The notes beneath the pieces are model-generated. The model had not been told where the DNA came from. It was given only the letters and a program-made list of their open reading frames with translations, and ran no database searches. From the NCBI RefSeq assembly GCF_029853675.1, contig NZ_CP122539.1:915001-979000 (forward strand): a stretch of DNA of 64,000 nt, written 5' to 3'. The position numbers and the translations under genes are program-made. Source of the DNA: Tenacibaculum tangerinum. Its GTDB lineage: Bacteria; Bacteroidota; Bacteroidia; Flavobacteriales; Flavobacteriaceae. This document shows, in pieces, positions 29,462-37,447 of the stretch; position 1 is the stretch's first letter; each line of letters starts with the position of its first letter.

Positions 29462-31777
29462 ATGAAAGTTTGTATAGCCGAGAAACCGAGTGTAGCCCTT
29501 GAGATTGCTAATATCTTAGGAGCCAAGACCAAACGAGATGGATATTTCGAGGGGAATGGCTATGCGGTTACCTATACTTTTGGTCATTTATGCACGCTTT
29601 TAGAGCCCAAAGATTACAAACCGCACTGGAAAAGTTGGGATTTAAACAATTTACCCATGCTTCCTGAACGTTTTGGCACCAAAGTTACGGGTGATAGCGG
29701 TATTCAGAAACAGTTCAAAATTGTAAAGTCTTTATTTGAAAAAGCGGAGGTAGTTATCAACTGCGGGGATGCTGGACAAGAAGGAGAACTCATTCAACGA
29801 TGGGTAATTAATCAAGCTAATTACAAAGGTAAAATTCAGCGATTATGGATTTCTTCCTTAACTGAAGAGGCGATTAAAGAAGGTTTTGAAAACCTAAAAA
29901 ACAACGACGATTACAATAATTTATATTACGCAGGGTATTCTCGTGCCATTGGCGATTGGTTGTTAGGGTTAAACGCCACTCGTTTGTATACCGTAAAGTT
30001 CGGTGGTTACAAACAAGTGTTATCTATTGGTAGAGTACAAACCCCTACCCTTGCCATGTTGGTCGACCGTTATAAAGAAATTCAAACCTTTAAACCCGAA
30101 ACGTATTGGGAGTTACAAACCCAATATCGTGAGACCTTATTTAGTTGTGAAGAAGGACGTTTTTTAAAAAAAGAAGACGGACAAGCTTTTGCCGATAAAG
30201 TAAAAGAAAGTGACTTTGAAATAACTTCGGTTTCTAAGAAAAAAGGAAAAGAATACGCTCCTAAATTGTTCGATTTAACAGGATTACAAGTATACTGTAA
30301 CAATAAATTTAGTTTTTCTGCAGATGAAACCTTAAAAATTGTGCAGAAACTATATGAAATGAAAGTGGTTACCTACCCAAGAGTGGATACTACTTTTTTA
30401 CCAAACGATATATACCCTAAAGTCCCAAATATTTTAAAAGGATTACAAAAGTACGCTTCGTTAACACAGCCCCTATTAGGAAAAAAAATACGCAAATCGA
30501 GTAAAGTTTTTAACGATAAAAAAGTAACCGATCACCATGCTATTATTCCTACAGGAGTTGAAATCAAACTACAATACAACCAGCAACAAGTATATGATAT
30601 TATTGTAAAACGATTTATCGCAGTATTTTACCCCGATAGTGATATCTCAAAAACGGAAGTGAAAGGAGAAGCGGATAAAGTACCTTTTAGAACTTCAGGA
30701 AAAGAAATACTTACCAAAGGTTGGCGTGTGGTTTTTGAGTTTGGCAATGAGGCTAAAAAGACAGAAGAAAAAGATGTGCTTCCTACTTTTAAAAAAGGAG
30801 AAAAAGGTCCGCACGAACCCTCGTTTTTAGAAAAGGAAACCAAGCCTCCTCGAAATTATACCGAAGCGAGTTTGTTACGTGCTATGGAAACCGCTGGAAA
30901 ACAAGTAGATGATGACGAAATGCGTGAATTAATGAAAGAAAACGGCATTGGGCGTCCTTCTACACGTGCCAGTATTATTGAAACTTTATTTAGAAGAAAA
31001 TATATCGAACGTCAAAAAAAATTGATTATCCCAACGCAAACAGGCATTGATTTGATCGATTTAATTGATAATGAATTGTTAAAATCGGCTCAATTAACAG
31101 GGTTGTGGGAAAAACGTTTAAAAGAAATTGAACGTGGTGAATACCATGCGGCTACATTTATCAATCAAATGAAAAAAATGGTCGATGATTTGGTCTATGA
31201 AGTACGTTCGAGTTCTAAAACCAAACGCATTTCTTACGAAGCCCAACAAAAGAAGCAAGAGGTTAAAAAAAACACTTCAAAAAAGAAAACAGTGGTTGGC
31301 AAAGAATGTCCAAAATGCAACGGAGGACAATTATTAAAAGGAACTGCTGCTTACGGATGTTCTGCATATAAAAATGGTTGTGATTTTACCCTATCTTTTG
31401 AGTTTATGGATAAAAAAATATCTGAAAATCAACTTATTCGTTTACTTGATAAAGGATGTACTACCAACTTAAAAGGCTTTAACATGGCAGGTAAAAAAGT
31501 AGCGGGTTTGGTTCGTTTTGATGATAACTTTAATTTAAAGTTTGAACCAAAAAAAACGAACTCAAATATCATTTCAAACGATAACGAGAAATCTCACTCC
31601 GAGTCCCTAACCTGTCCTAAGTGTAGTAAAGGAACTATTTTAAAAGGAAAAGCTGCCTATGGTTGTTCTGAATATAAAAGTGGTTGCGATTTTGTGTTTA
31701 CTTTCAATGATATTAAAAAAATTGCCAACGGCAAACCACTTACCAAAGAGTTCGTTTCTAAAATATTGACTTCTTAA
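29462..31777 (+). CDS. topB: DNA topoisomerase III
   Basis: A 771-residue type IA topoisomerase that relaxes or decatenates DNA through a 5'-phosphotyrosine intermediate. TOPRIM: MKVCIAEKPSVALEIAN and CGDAGQEGELI. Active-site Tyr in VVTYPRVDTTFLP; NGIGRPSTRASIIETL follows. The C-terminus has two copies of a degenerate Topo zinc-ribbon repeat (CPKCNGGQLLKGTAAYGCS; CPKCSKGTILKGKAAYGCS) about 95 residues apart. The length and repeats match chromosomal flavobacterial TopB rather than a plasmid form. Confidence 0.95.
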   Translation: MKVCIAEKPSVALEIANILGAKTKRDGYFEGNGYAVTYTFGHLCTLLEPKDYKPHWKSWDLNNLPMLPERFGTKVTGDSGIQKQFKIVKSLFEKAEVVINCGDAGQEGELIQRWVINQANYKGKIQRLWISSLTEEAIKEGFENLKNNDDYNNLYYAGYSRAIGDWLLGLNATRLYTVKFGGYKQVLSIGRVQTPTLAMLVDRYKEIQTFKPETYWELQTQYRETLFSCEEGRFLKKEDGQAFADKVKESDFEITSVSKKKGKEYAPKLFDLTGLQVYCNNKFSFSADETLKIVQKLYEMKVVTYPRVDTTFLPNDIYPKVPNILKGLQKYASLTQPLLGKKIRKSSKVFNDKKVTDHHAIIPTGVEIKLQYNQQQVYDIIVKRFIAVFYPDSDISKTEVKGEADKVPFRTSGKEILTKGWRVVFEFGNEAKKTEEKDVLPTFKKGEKGPHEPSFLEKETKPPRNYTEASLLRAMETAGKQVDDDEMRELMKENGIGRPSTRASIIETLFRRKYIERQKKLIIPTQTGIDLIDLIDNELLKSAQLTGLWEKRLKEIERGEYHAATFINQMKKMVDDLVYEVRSSSKTKRISYEAQQKKQEVKKNTSKKKTVVGKECPKCNGGQLLKGTAAYGCSAYKNGCDFTLSFEFMDKKISENQLIRLLDKGCTTNLKGFNMAGKKVAGLVRFDDNFNLKFEPKKTNSNIISNDNEKSHSESLTCPKCSKGTILKGKAAYGCSEYKSGCDFVFTFNDIKKIANGKPLTKEFVSKILTS

Positions 31778-31786
31778 AGAAGTAGG

Positions 31787-31979
31787 CATTCCATCGGGGT
31801 CGGTTACGCCTCCCTTGCGCCAGCTGGCTCGTTCGCTAAAAAGGTATACCATATCTTTTTTTTAACGCCCCGCAATCCAAGTTATATGCAAACGGTGACT
31901 TATCTAACTGTATTGGGCTTTCCTCCAACGGGTCTAGGTTAAAAAACCTTCCTAAGGTTGCATCGTAATTTCGCTGTTG
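31787..31979 (-). pseudogene. Remnant of an RHS-repeat core domain
   Basis: A minus-strand frame (31881-31979) reads RNYDATLGRFFNLDPLEESP then IQLDKSPFAYN. This is the RHS repeat-associated core signature (ARxYDPxLGRFxxxDPLA…SPYxYxxNNP), the segment before the variable toxin tip of RHS polymorphic toxins. It is preceded by a stop. After SPFAYN the frame is broken; in a shifted frame VTDPDGM (31787-31808) may be the usual DPDG continuation. No start, shell repeats or toxin tip remain. It suggests that a toxin locus once stood beside the cassette array. Confidence 0.65.
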
Positions 31980-32044
31980 CTACAATACTTAACAAACATT
32001 TTTCTATACAGATACGTACTTTTATCTTTATTATGGTTTGCTAT

Positions 32045-32182
32045 TACTCCCTTTAGGTAGTGAATACCACTCCCCTTACCGTCGGAGTGTCGCTCCCCTT
32101 ACCGTTGGAGTGTCACTCCAATTAGGCATGGAGTATCACTCCCCTTAGCATTGGAGTGTCATCATGATTAGGCTCGGGTCGT
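32045..32182. repeat. Six imperfect 23-bp tandem repeats with internal dyads
   Basis: Head-to-tail 23-base units start at 32045, 32068, 32091, 32114, 32137 and 32160. The middle four fit CACTCC-N11-GGAGTG/AT, so each can fold into its own hairpin. The outer two are decayed. The period is not a multiple of three, so this is not protein-coding. There are no unique spacers, so it is not a CRISPR. It could be a protein-binding repeat or a relic of a repeat-bearing mobile element. Confidence 0.8.
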
Positions 32183-32685
32183 CGTCCCGATAAAAAATGT
32201 GTCGCTTTTTATCTTTATTTTTTATATTTGGAAGGATATACGGTCGTAAAACCGTGGGCTTCTCCTACTTAAGAAGTAGTTGATGCGAAAGTGACAACCA
32301 CTAAACATGCCCAAATAGCAGCGACCTAAATAGCGGTATACAAATCGTTTATGACAAAAAAACTACTTTTATTACTTCTATAGCTGTGCTTATGGGATTC
32401 CGTAAGAATGTATGCACCGATTGTATTAAGTTTGTAGGAACAGTATAATTAATAGTAACTTATTTTAAGAACTTTATAATGTCGCATGCTTTTGTTGAAA
32501 TAAAAGCATGAACGTTTAACTATAACGAGTTAAAAACTATTAAAACTCAGAAATTAAAAACCCTTGTAATAGTTTAGAAAGAACAGTATATTTATTAAAA
32601 AATAACAGCACTAAAAATTAACAAAAAGTATCTTTATACCTCCAAATAGGTTGTATAAGAGTGCTAAAGGTATTTATATAAACAA
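32183..32685. other. Gene-free stretch before the cassette array
   Basis: About 500 bases with no credible gene. It contains a small hairpin CTACTT-AAG-AAGTAG near 32261 and short inverted repeats just before the array (AGCACT at 32607 with AGTGCT at 32660). The latter could belong to a degenerate attC or an attI-like site, but the arms are too short to call. Confidence 0.45.
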
Positions 32686-32692
32686 GTTGTGC
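32686..32692 (+). other. Left core site (R'-type GTTGTGC) of the array
   Basis: GTTGTGC with following CTC matches the complement of GAGGCACAAC at the end of cassette 1. It is the left recombination core of the array, 18 bases before the cassette 1 ATG. The sequence to its left has no convincing attC partner, so it could be an old attI or a decayed attC. Confidence 0.65.
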
Positions 32693-32709
32693 CTCATTAA
32701 AACTGAAAA

Positions 32710-34209
32710 ATGCTAATAGACGATATATTCAAAAAAATAAATATTCAAGACGGACATAGAGGCTACTATATGTTCGAAACCTTTATTCTTAATTTACTTA
32801 AAATTCATCTTGAAAAAGTAAAAAAACCATTTATCTCTCAACCTCGGAGAATTGGTTTCGATGCTTATGCACCTGAAGGTATTGAGGATATTGAAGGAGC
32901 TACTCAAATAGAGATTAAGTTTAATCTCGAAAGGTTTCCTATTAAACGTCTAATAGACCAGGTTATACATATTCAAGCTAAAATTAAAGAACCTGAACCG
33001 TTTGATAATCTACTAATAATTTCGCCTAATCCTATATCAAATAGATTTAAAAGCTATATACTTCATCGGATTGAAGACGAAAAATTACCTTTCAAAATTA
33101 TAGTTTGGGGACCTGAGGAAGTTAATAGTATAGTAGCGAAAAACCGAAAAGAAGCCAATACTATTGCCAACAACCTTTTCTCTTTAAGAATTGAATCTGC
33201 AGTTGTTCAATCCTCAAAGGATTGGGAAAAAGAAAGACAAGAAAAAATTGAATTATTAAATAGATTGTATAAAAAAGGACAATTTTCTTTCTTCCTTGGT
33301 GCAGGCGTTTCAAGTAGTGCAGGAATGCCTGATTGGAATACACTTTTAAATTCTTTATTCGTAACATATTTAACGAACGAATTTGATAATGAATCAAAAA
33401 TATTAGATACCGATATCGAGCAAATTGTTAATAGATTAAATCAAATTGATGAACCTTCTGCATTAATGGCGGCTCGGTATTTAAGAAAAGGATTAGATAA
33501 TAGGAACACAGAGTCCGAACAGTTTACAAAAACAATAACTGAAAATCTATATAAGTTACGTGACACAGGAAAAGCTATTGATTCAGAATTAATAAAAGCT
33601 ATTGTCGAAATGTGTATGCCTTTAAGAACAGGTGCAAAAGTAAAATCTGTTATAACATACAATTTCGATGACCTAATAGAAAGACAACTTGAATCACAAT
33701 CTATTCAACATCACAGCATTTATTCAGATAATGACTTCATAGATCCTGATGAACTACCTGTTTATCACGTTCACGGATTTTTACCAGAAAACACTGATGC
33801 TTATGAAGGATTAGAAAAAAGCACATTAGTATTTTCAGAAGAAGGATATCACTTAATTTATTCTGACTCATATCATTGGTCTAACCTTGTACAACTTTCA
33901 AATTTGAGAGAAAATCATTGCTTAATGGTAGGTTTATCAATGACAGACCCTAATTTGAGAAGACTTTTGGATATTGCTTCAAGAAATAGTGACAAAACGA
34001 GACATTTCGCTTTTATGAAAAGGTTGACTATTGATAATTTCATAGAATCAAAAGAAGGCACTGTAATAGATAATATAGATGGGGCAAAGAAATTTTTAGA
34101 TAGACATCATAATTTGAACGAAGAGATTATGAGAGAACTTGGTGTTTCAATTATATGGTATACAACTTATGATGAAATTCCGAAATTATTAAGAGAAATT
34201 AAAAAATAA
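32710..34209 (+). CDS. PD-(D/E)xK nuclease-SIR2 fusion, probable anti-phage effector (cassette 1)
   Basis: A 499-residue protein with two parts. Residues 1-150 look like a restriction-endonuclease fold: Glu23, Asp51 in RIGFDAYAPEG and QIEIK (Glu68-x-Lys70) fit a PD-(D/E)xK site. Residues 185-499 are a SIR2-like NAD-binding domain: FFLGAGVSSSAGMPDW (195-209), ITYNFDD (315-321), VYHVHGF (351-357) and MVGLSMTDPNLRRLL (406-420). SIR2 domains in Thoeris, DSR and Avs-type systems deplete NAD+ on phage infection. A nuclease fused to SIR2 as the only gene of a cassette suggests a stand-alone abortive-infection protein. Which domain senses and which kills is unknown. Confidence 0.75.
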   Translation: MLIDDIFKKINIQDGHRGYYMFETFILNLLKIHLEKVKKPFISQPRRIGFDAYAPEGIEDIEGATQIEIKFNLERFPIKRLIDQVIHIQAKIKEPEPFDNLLIISPNPISNRFKSYILHRIEDEKLPFKIIVWGPEEVNSIVAKNRKEANTIANNLFSLRIESAVVQSSKDWEKERQEKIELLNRLYKKGQFSFFLGAGVSSSAGMPDWNTLLNSLFVTYLTNEFDNESKILDTDIEQIVNRLNQIDEPSALMAARYLRKGLDNRNTESEQFTKTITENLYKLRDTGKAIDSELIKAIVEMCMPLRTGAKVKSVITYNFDDLIERQLESQSIQHHSIYSDNDFIDPDELPVYHVHGFLPENTDAYEGLEKSTLVFSEEGYHLIYSDSYHWSNLVQLSNLRENHCLMVGLSMTDPNLRRLLDIASRNSDKTRHFAFMKRLTIDNFIESKEGTVIDNIDGAKKFLDRHHNLNEEIMRELGVSIIWYTTYDEIPKLLREIKK

Positions 34210-34213
34210 CGAG

Positions 34214-34344
34214 GCACAACAATGGCTATAAGTAATTGCATGTTCAGGTATACTTCTAAAAATCCTCGCGGATTTTCAGTTTGGTGCGTACTTGCAAAGT
34301 TAAGTGCTAAACCACGCAACTACTCATAGCCGAGACCGTTAGGC
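34214..34344 (+). other. attC-like site 1 (131 bp)
   Basis: R'' GCACAAC (34214-34220), L'' GGCTATAAGTAATTGC, L' GCAACTACTCATAGCC, R' GTTAGGC (34338-34344). L'' and L' pair with mismatches and an offset base. Inside is a perfect hairpin AAAATCC-TCGC-GGATTTT (34259-34276), identical to one in site 5. It begins five bases after the cassette 1 stop. Confidence 0.85.
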
Positions 34345-34357
34345 ACAATTTTCAAAA

Positions 34358-35293
34358 ATGACAAAAGAAGAAAAACTAAACAAAATACTTAGCTGGTACT
34401 CTGAAGTGAATGAAGAGGAAACCAAATATCTTGCTACACAGGAGAACTTTCTTCAAGTTCATGAAATTGAGAAGTTAATAGGAGAAGCTATTCCGAAAGA
34501 TATTAGAGACTTCTTCAAAAAATATGATGGAGAATCTGGAAATGGATACGGCTCTTTTTTTGGACATTCATTTGTTAGTCTTAGCGAAATGAAAAACAGT
34601 CTTGATTTTGCTAAAACACAAGTAAAACCTGAAAAACCAAAAATAACTGACCCCAATAAGTCAAATAACTTAATTAAGCGGATTATACAACTTGTAGTTA
34701 ATGAACTTCCTTTAAAGAAAAAACTAGGATTTATCAAACCCAAATGGCACAAGGTGGAATTTGAAACTGGACCTGGTTCAATGGGAGGTCCATATTTTTA
34801 TTCAGACAAGAACACTTCTGATAAAGAACGTGAGATAGTAAAACTGAGCACCGAAACACGAAAGCGAATTTCACAATTCACAAAAGAACTTCACGAACTT
34901 GAAATTCAGGATTATAATTGGGATAATCTTGAAATTATAGCATACGGTGATGGGGAACATAAAATTGATAGAACATTCTACGATTTTGATAATACTTTAC
35001 CATTAACATCAACTCCAGAAGGAGCAATAAAAAAGAAGTATTTCCACATCAAATGGATTCCGTTGATATCGGATTATGGCGGGAATTACATTGGAATTGA
35101 TTTAGACCCTGATAAAAATGGGACAAAGGAGCAAGTTATTATCTTCGGAAGAGATGAGGAAGATATGATTGTTTTGGCTGACTCTTGGGATGAATTTCTA
35201 GATTGGAATCTTGATTTGATTGAGAAAAAAGGAGACAATCTAAAAAATGAAAGCCATTTACACGATATATATAAACAAATAAAAAGTGCCTAA
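34358..35293 (+). CDS. SMI1/KNR4 (SUKH) family protein (cassette 2)
   Basis: A 311-residue protein. The N-terminal 80 residues fit the SUKH/SMI1-KNR4 fold (IEKLIGEAIPKDIRDFFKKYDG, then GNGYGSFFGHSFVSLSEM). A second matching set lies near residues 225-290 (WIPLISDYGGNYIGIDLDPD, then GTKEQVIIFGRDEEDMIVLA, with a WDEFLDWNL tail). The GGNYIGIDLDP motif is typical of bacterial SUKH proteins, many of which are immunity proteins for polymorphic toxins. Between them lies an insert with many Lys and Pro residues. No cognate toxin is present, but an RHS remnant lies 2.4 kb upstream. The stop codon TAA (35291-35293) falls inside the R'' core of the next attC. Confidence 0.8.
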   Translation: MTKEEKLNKILSWYSEVNEEETKYLATQENFLQVHEIEKLIGEAIPKDIRDFFKKYDGESGNGYGSFFGHSFVSLSEMKNSLDFAKTQVKPEKPKITDPNKSNNLIKRIIQLVVNELPLKKKLGFIKPKWHKVEFETGPGSMGGPYFYSDKNTSDKEREIVKLSTETRKRISQFTKELHELEIQDYNWDNLEIIAYGDGEHKIDRTFYDFDNTLPLTSTPEGAIKKKYFHIKWIPLISDYGGNYIGIDLDPDKNGTKEQVIIFGRDEEDMIVLADSWDEFLDWNLDLIEKKGDNLKNESHLHDIYKQIKSA

Positions 35294-35354
35294 CAATGTG
35301 TAACAAATCATAGCACCCTGCGGGATGCTACGCTTGTTACACGAGACGTTAGGC
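35288..35354 (+). other. attC-like site 2 (67 bp, compact form)
   Basis: R'' GCCTAAC (35288-35294), L'' TGTGTAAC, inner stem with CCTGCGGG, L' GTTACACGA, R' GTTAGGC (35348-35354). It is close in length and design to the short attC sites of class 1 integron cassettes. R'' and R' match the RYYYAAC/GTTRRRY consensus perfectly. Confidence 0.9.
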
Positions 35355-35382
35355 ACAAGCTGAAAAAAGCACCATAAGAAAA

Positions 35383-35904
35383 GTGAGAGATAAAAATAGA
35401 ATTCCGAAAATACTGAATGAACTCGAACGGATTTGGAAATCTAATCCTGACTTTAGATTGGGACAATTAATTGTCGCTGGAGCAAAACCTAAAGAACCTT
35501 GTCCTGAAGTATTTTACATAGAAGATGAAGATTTGTTGGACGGACTTTTGAAATTTGACAAAAGAGCCGAATTGGACAATGAAAAACCGAAAATCGTTCA
35601 TGATTGGAAAATATTTTCGAATGTCAGTAGAATAGACCCAAAACAATTGACAACCGAATTATTGGAAAAACTGATATTTGAACTTAAAAATTCGGACAAA
35701 AAAATAGTCATTACGCCAATAAACCTAATGAAATTAAATGGAGCACCTGTTTCTGACCAAACTTGGTTATTGAATCAAAAACCGAGAATTAAAAAGCTGA
35801 AAAAGTTATTGATTGAACTTAAAGAAAATGGATTGTTGAATGAGAGAAAGTCGAAACAAGATTTTCTTGGGATTAAGGAAGTTGGATATGACATTGTGGA
35901 ATAA
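35383..35904 (+). CDS. YihD-like (DUF1040) N-terminal region protein (cassette 3)
   Basis: A 173-residue soluble protein, GTG start. The first 55 residues (RIPKILNELERIWKSNPDFR, then LGQLIVAG … EDEDLLDGL) resemble E. coli YihD/DUF1040 (…[24 protein letters not shown]…DLTDDILIYHL). The rest (VHDWKIFSNVSRIDPKQLTTE; KKIVITPINLMKLNGAPVSD) is not recognised. Function unknown. GTG is chosen because no in-frame ATG precedes the conserved part within the cassette. Confidence 0.6.
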   Translation: MRDKNRIPKILNELERIWKSNPDFRLGQLIVAGAKPKEPCPEVFYIEDEDLLDGLLKFDKRAELDNEKPKIVHDWKIFSNVSRIDPKQLTTELLEKLIFELKNSDKKIVITPINLMKLNGAPVSDQTWLLNQKPRIKKLKKLLIELKENGLLNERKSKQDFLGIKEVGYDIVE

Positions 35905-35912
35905 AAGCCAGT

Positions 35913-36043
35913 GCCTAACAATGGCTATAATTCATTGTGGTTTTGTGCCACACCAAAGTAAAAGTATAAATCAAACGGCTGGATTTCGGCGGAATAATCC
36001 TGCGGATGATTCCACAACGAAATCATAGCCTAGACCGTTAGCT
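35913..36043 (+). other. attC-like site 3 (131 bp)
   Basis: R'' GCCTAAC (35913-35919), L'' GGCTATAATTCATTGTGG, L' CCACAACGAAATCATAGCC, R' GTTAGCT (36037-36043). An inner hairpin GGAATAATCC-TGCG-GATGATTCC closes the 3' part. The eight bases before R'' (AAGCCAGT) recur before site 4, suggesting a shared cassette lineage. Confidence 0.85.
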
Positions 36044-36057
36044 ACAAGCTAAAAAAA

Positions 36058-36510
36058 ATGAGGAAGTTAATACTGATATTGTTTCTAACCTTAACAAGTT
36101 GCTCAATAAAAACGGAATTCTTTATTTACAATACAAGTGACGAAATAGTAACTATTGAATACCAATTTATTGAACCAAGTAAATTCGGAGGTTTTGTTTC
36201 TAATCCAGAAATGATGGAATCGAATTGGCTATCAAAACTTAAAGAAATTAAAAGTTCGGAATTGACTATTGATTTGACCAAAAAGCATGTTACTTGTAGA
36301 TTAAAAAAAGGGCAAGCCTTGAAATTAGGATGGATTGGAAACTATAACCCAAAATCTGAATATAAAAGACAAGAGTTGGCTGAAAACCTAAAAGAATTAA
36401 GAATTATTCGCAGTGGAAAAGAAACAATAATCATTACGCAAAAAGAAAAAGTTGCTGATTTCTTTGAGCGTGTGAATTCAAAGCGATATGAGATAAAAAT
36501 AAATGAATAA
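36058..36510 (+). CDS. Small lipoprotein, unknown function (cassette 4)
   Basis: A 150-residue protein with a lipoprotein signal (MRKLILILFLTLTSCS, lipobox Cys15). The mature part is beta-rich: KTEFFIYNTSDEIVTIEYQF, then a Lys-rich region ending FERVNSKRYEIKINE. No family recognised. It begins 21 bases into its cassette and is probably a membrane-anchored periplasmic protein. Signal-peptide proteins are common in integron cassettes. Confidence 0.65.
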   Translation: MRKLILILFLTLTSCSIKTEFFIYNTSDEIVTIEYQFIEPSKFGGFVSNPEMMESNWLSKLKEIKSSELTIDLTKKHVTCRLKKGQALKLGWIGNYNPKSEYKRQELAENLKELRIIRSGKETIIITQKEKVADFFERVNSKRYEIKINE

Positions 36511-36517
36511 AGCCAGT

Positions 36518-36651
36518 AGCTAACAACGGCTATAATCCATTGCTATGAAAGTGAAAAAACCTAACTTAGTATCAATTAACTTTGGCTTGATTCCTACTCT
36601 GAAAAATCTCCGATTTTTCGCCGCAACGGAATCATAGCCAAACCGTTGTAG
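36518..36651 (+). other. attC-like site 4 (134 bp)
   Basis: R'' AGCTAAC (36518-36524), L'' GGCTATAATCCATTGC, L' GCAACGGAATCATAGCC, R' GTTGTAG (36645-36651). Inner hairpin GAAAAATC-TCC-GATTTTTC. The last base of R' is also the first base of the GTG start of the next gene. Confidence 0.85.
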
Positions 36652-37439
36652 TGCATTTAAACAAAACGAATTTGGAATTACTAGAGCATATAATTTTTAA
36701 GAGATTTAAGACTGAAATTGAAAAAGCAGGATTGTCTATAAATCGAATTGACGAAGAGGGATTTTTATTCATTGAAAAAGACGATTTAGATTATAAAATA
36801 CATTTAGAAAACTCAATCCGAGATTTTGAATCTAACAAGAGTTTTCATACAGTTGATACTGTAATAAAAATTCTGACCGAACCTGAACCTGAAATCCCGA
36901 ATTGGAAAGAAGCGAAAGATTATATTTACTCATCTCTCGTTCCAAATGACTCATTTGACAAGTCAGATATTTTAAATCAAGAGTTCGACAACGATTTGAG
37001 TAAAATCTTTGTTTATTACCAGTCGGACTTAATCCATTGGATAACAAACTACCAATTGGAAAATTGGGGAATTGACACAAGTTTGATTTTTGAGCAAGCT
37101 GACTCAAATATTAATCGAATTTTAAATAAAACGGAACTGGAAATTCAAAATCTTGAAGGGCACAAATTGTGCTTTTTTGATACTGATTTTTTTATGAAAT
37201 CAGAGTTATTATTAGCTACTGATTTAAAAGCAAAAACGAAAAAGGAAATTGGATGGCCAATTTATTGTGTTTTTCCAGTAAGAGATTTCATTTATATGTT
37301 TGGGAAAAAGGATTTTGAGTATTTTACAAACCGTATTGGAAGTATAGTAATTGAGGAATATGAAAATACCCAATATCCAATAACAACTGGAATTTATGAA
37401 ATTGGAGATAAAGGGTTTGAGTTAAAAGGAAAATATTAA
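36651..37439 (+). CDS. Unknown 262-residue protein (cassette 5)
   Basis: Soluble, acidic N-terminal half (IDEEGFLFIEKDDLDYKIHL), then a C-terminal half reading KLCFFDTDFFMKSELLLATD … WPIYCVFPVRDFIYMFGKKD … EYENTQYPITTGIYEI. The layout faintly recalls YtpQ/DUF1444 proteins (a phage-neighbourhood family), but I cannot confirm it. The GTG start at 36651 sits on the attC core. The next in-frame candidate is a TTG seven codons later, and no ATG occurs in the first 190 codons. The start is therefore uncertain. Confidence 0.55.
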   Translation: MHLNKTNLELLEHIIFKRFKTEIEKAGLSINRIDEEGFLFIEKDDLDYKIHLENSIRDFESNKSFHTVDTVIKILTEPEPEIPNWKEAKDYIYSSLVPNDSFDKSDILNQEFDNDLSKIFVYYQSDLIHWITNYQLENWGIDTSLIFEQADSNINRILNKTELEIQNLEGHKLCFFDTDFFMKSELLLATDLKAKTKKEIGWPIYCVFPVRDFIYMFGKKDFEYFTNRIGSIVIEEYENTQYPITTGIYEIGDKGFELKGKY

Positions 37440-37447
37440 AAAACGCA

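Noticed and set aside
29462-31777. topB as evidence of an integrative conjugative element
   Set aside because: No relaxase, tra genes or integrase nearby; length and repeats fit the chromosomal flavobacterial form.
32045-32182. CRISPR array
   Set aside because: Units are adjacent, 23 bases long and imperfect, with no unique spacers and no cas genes.
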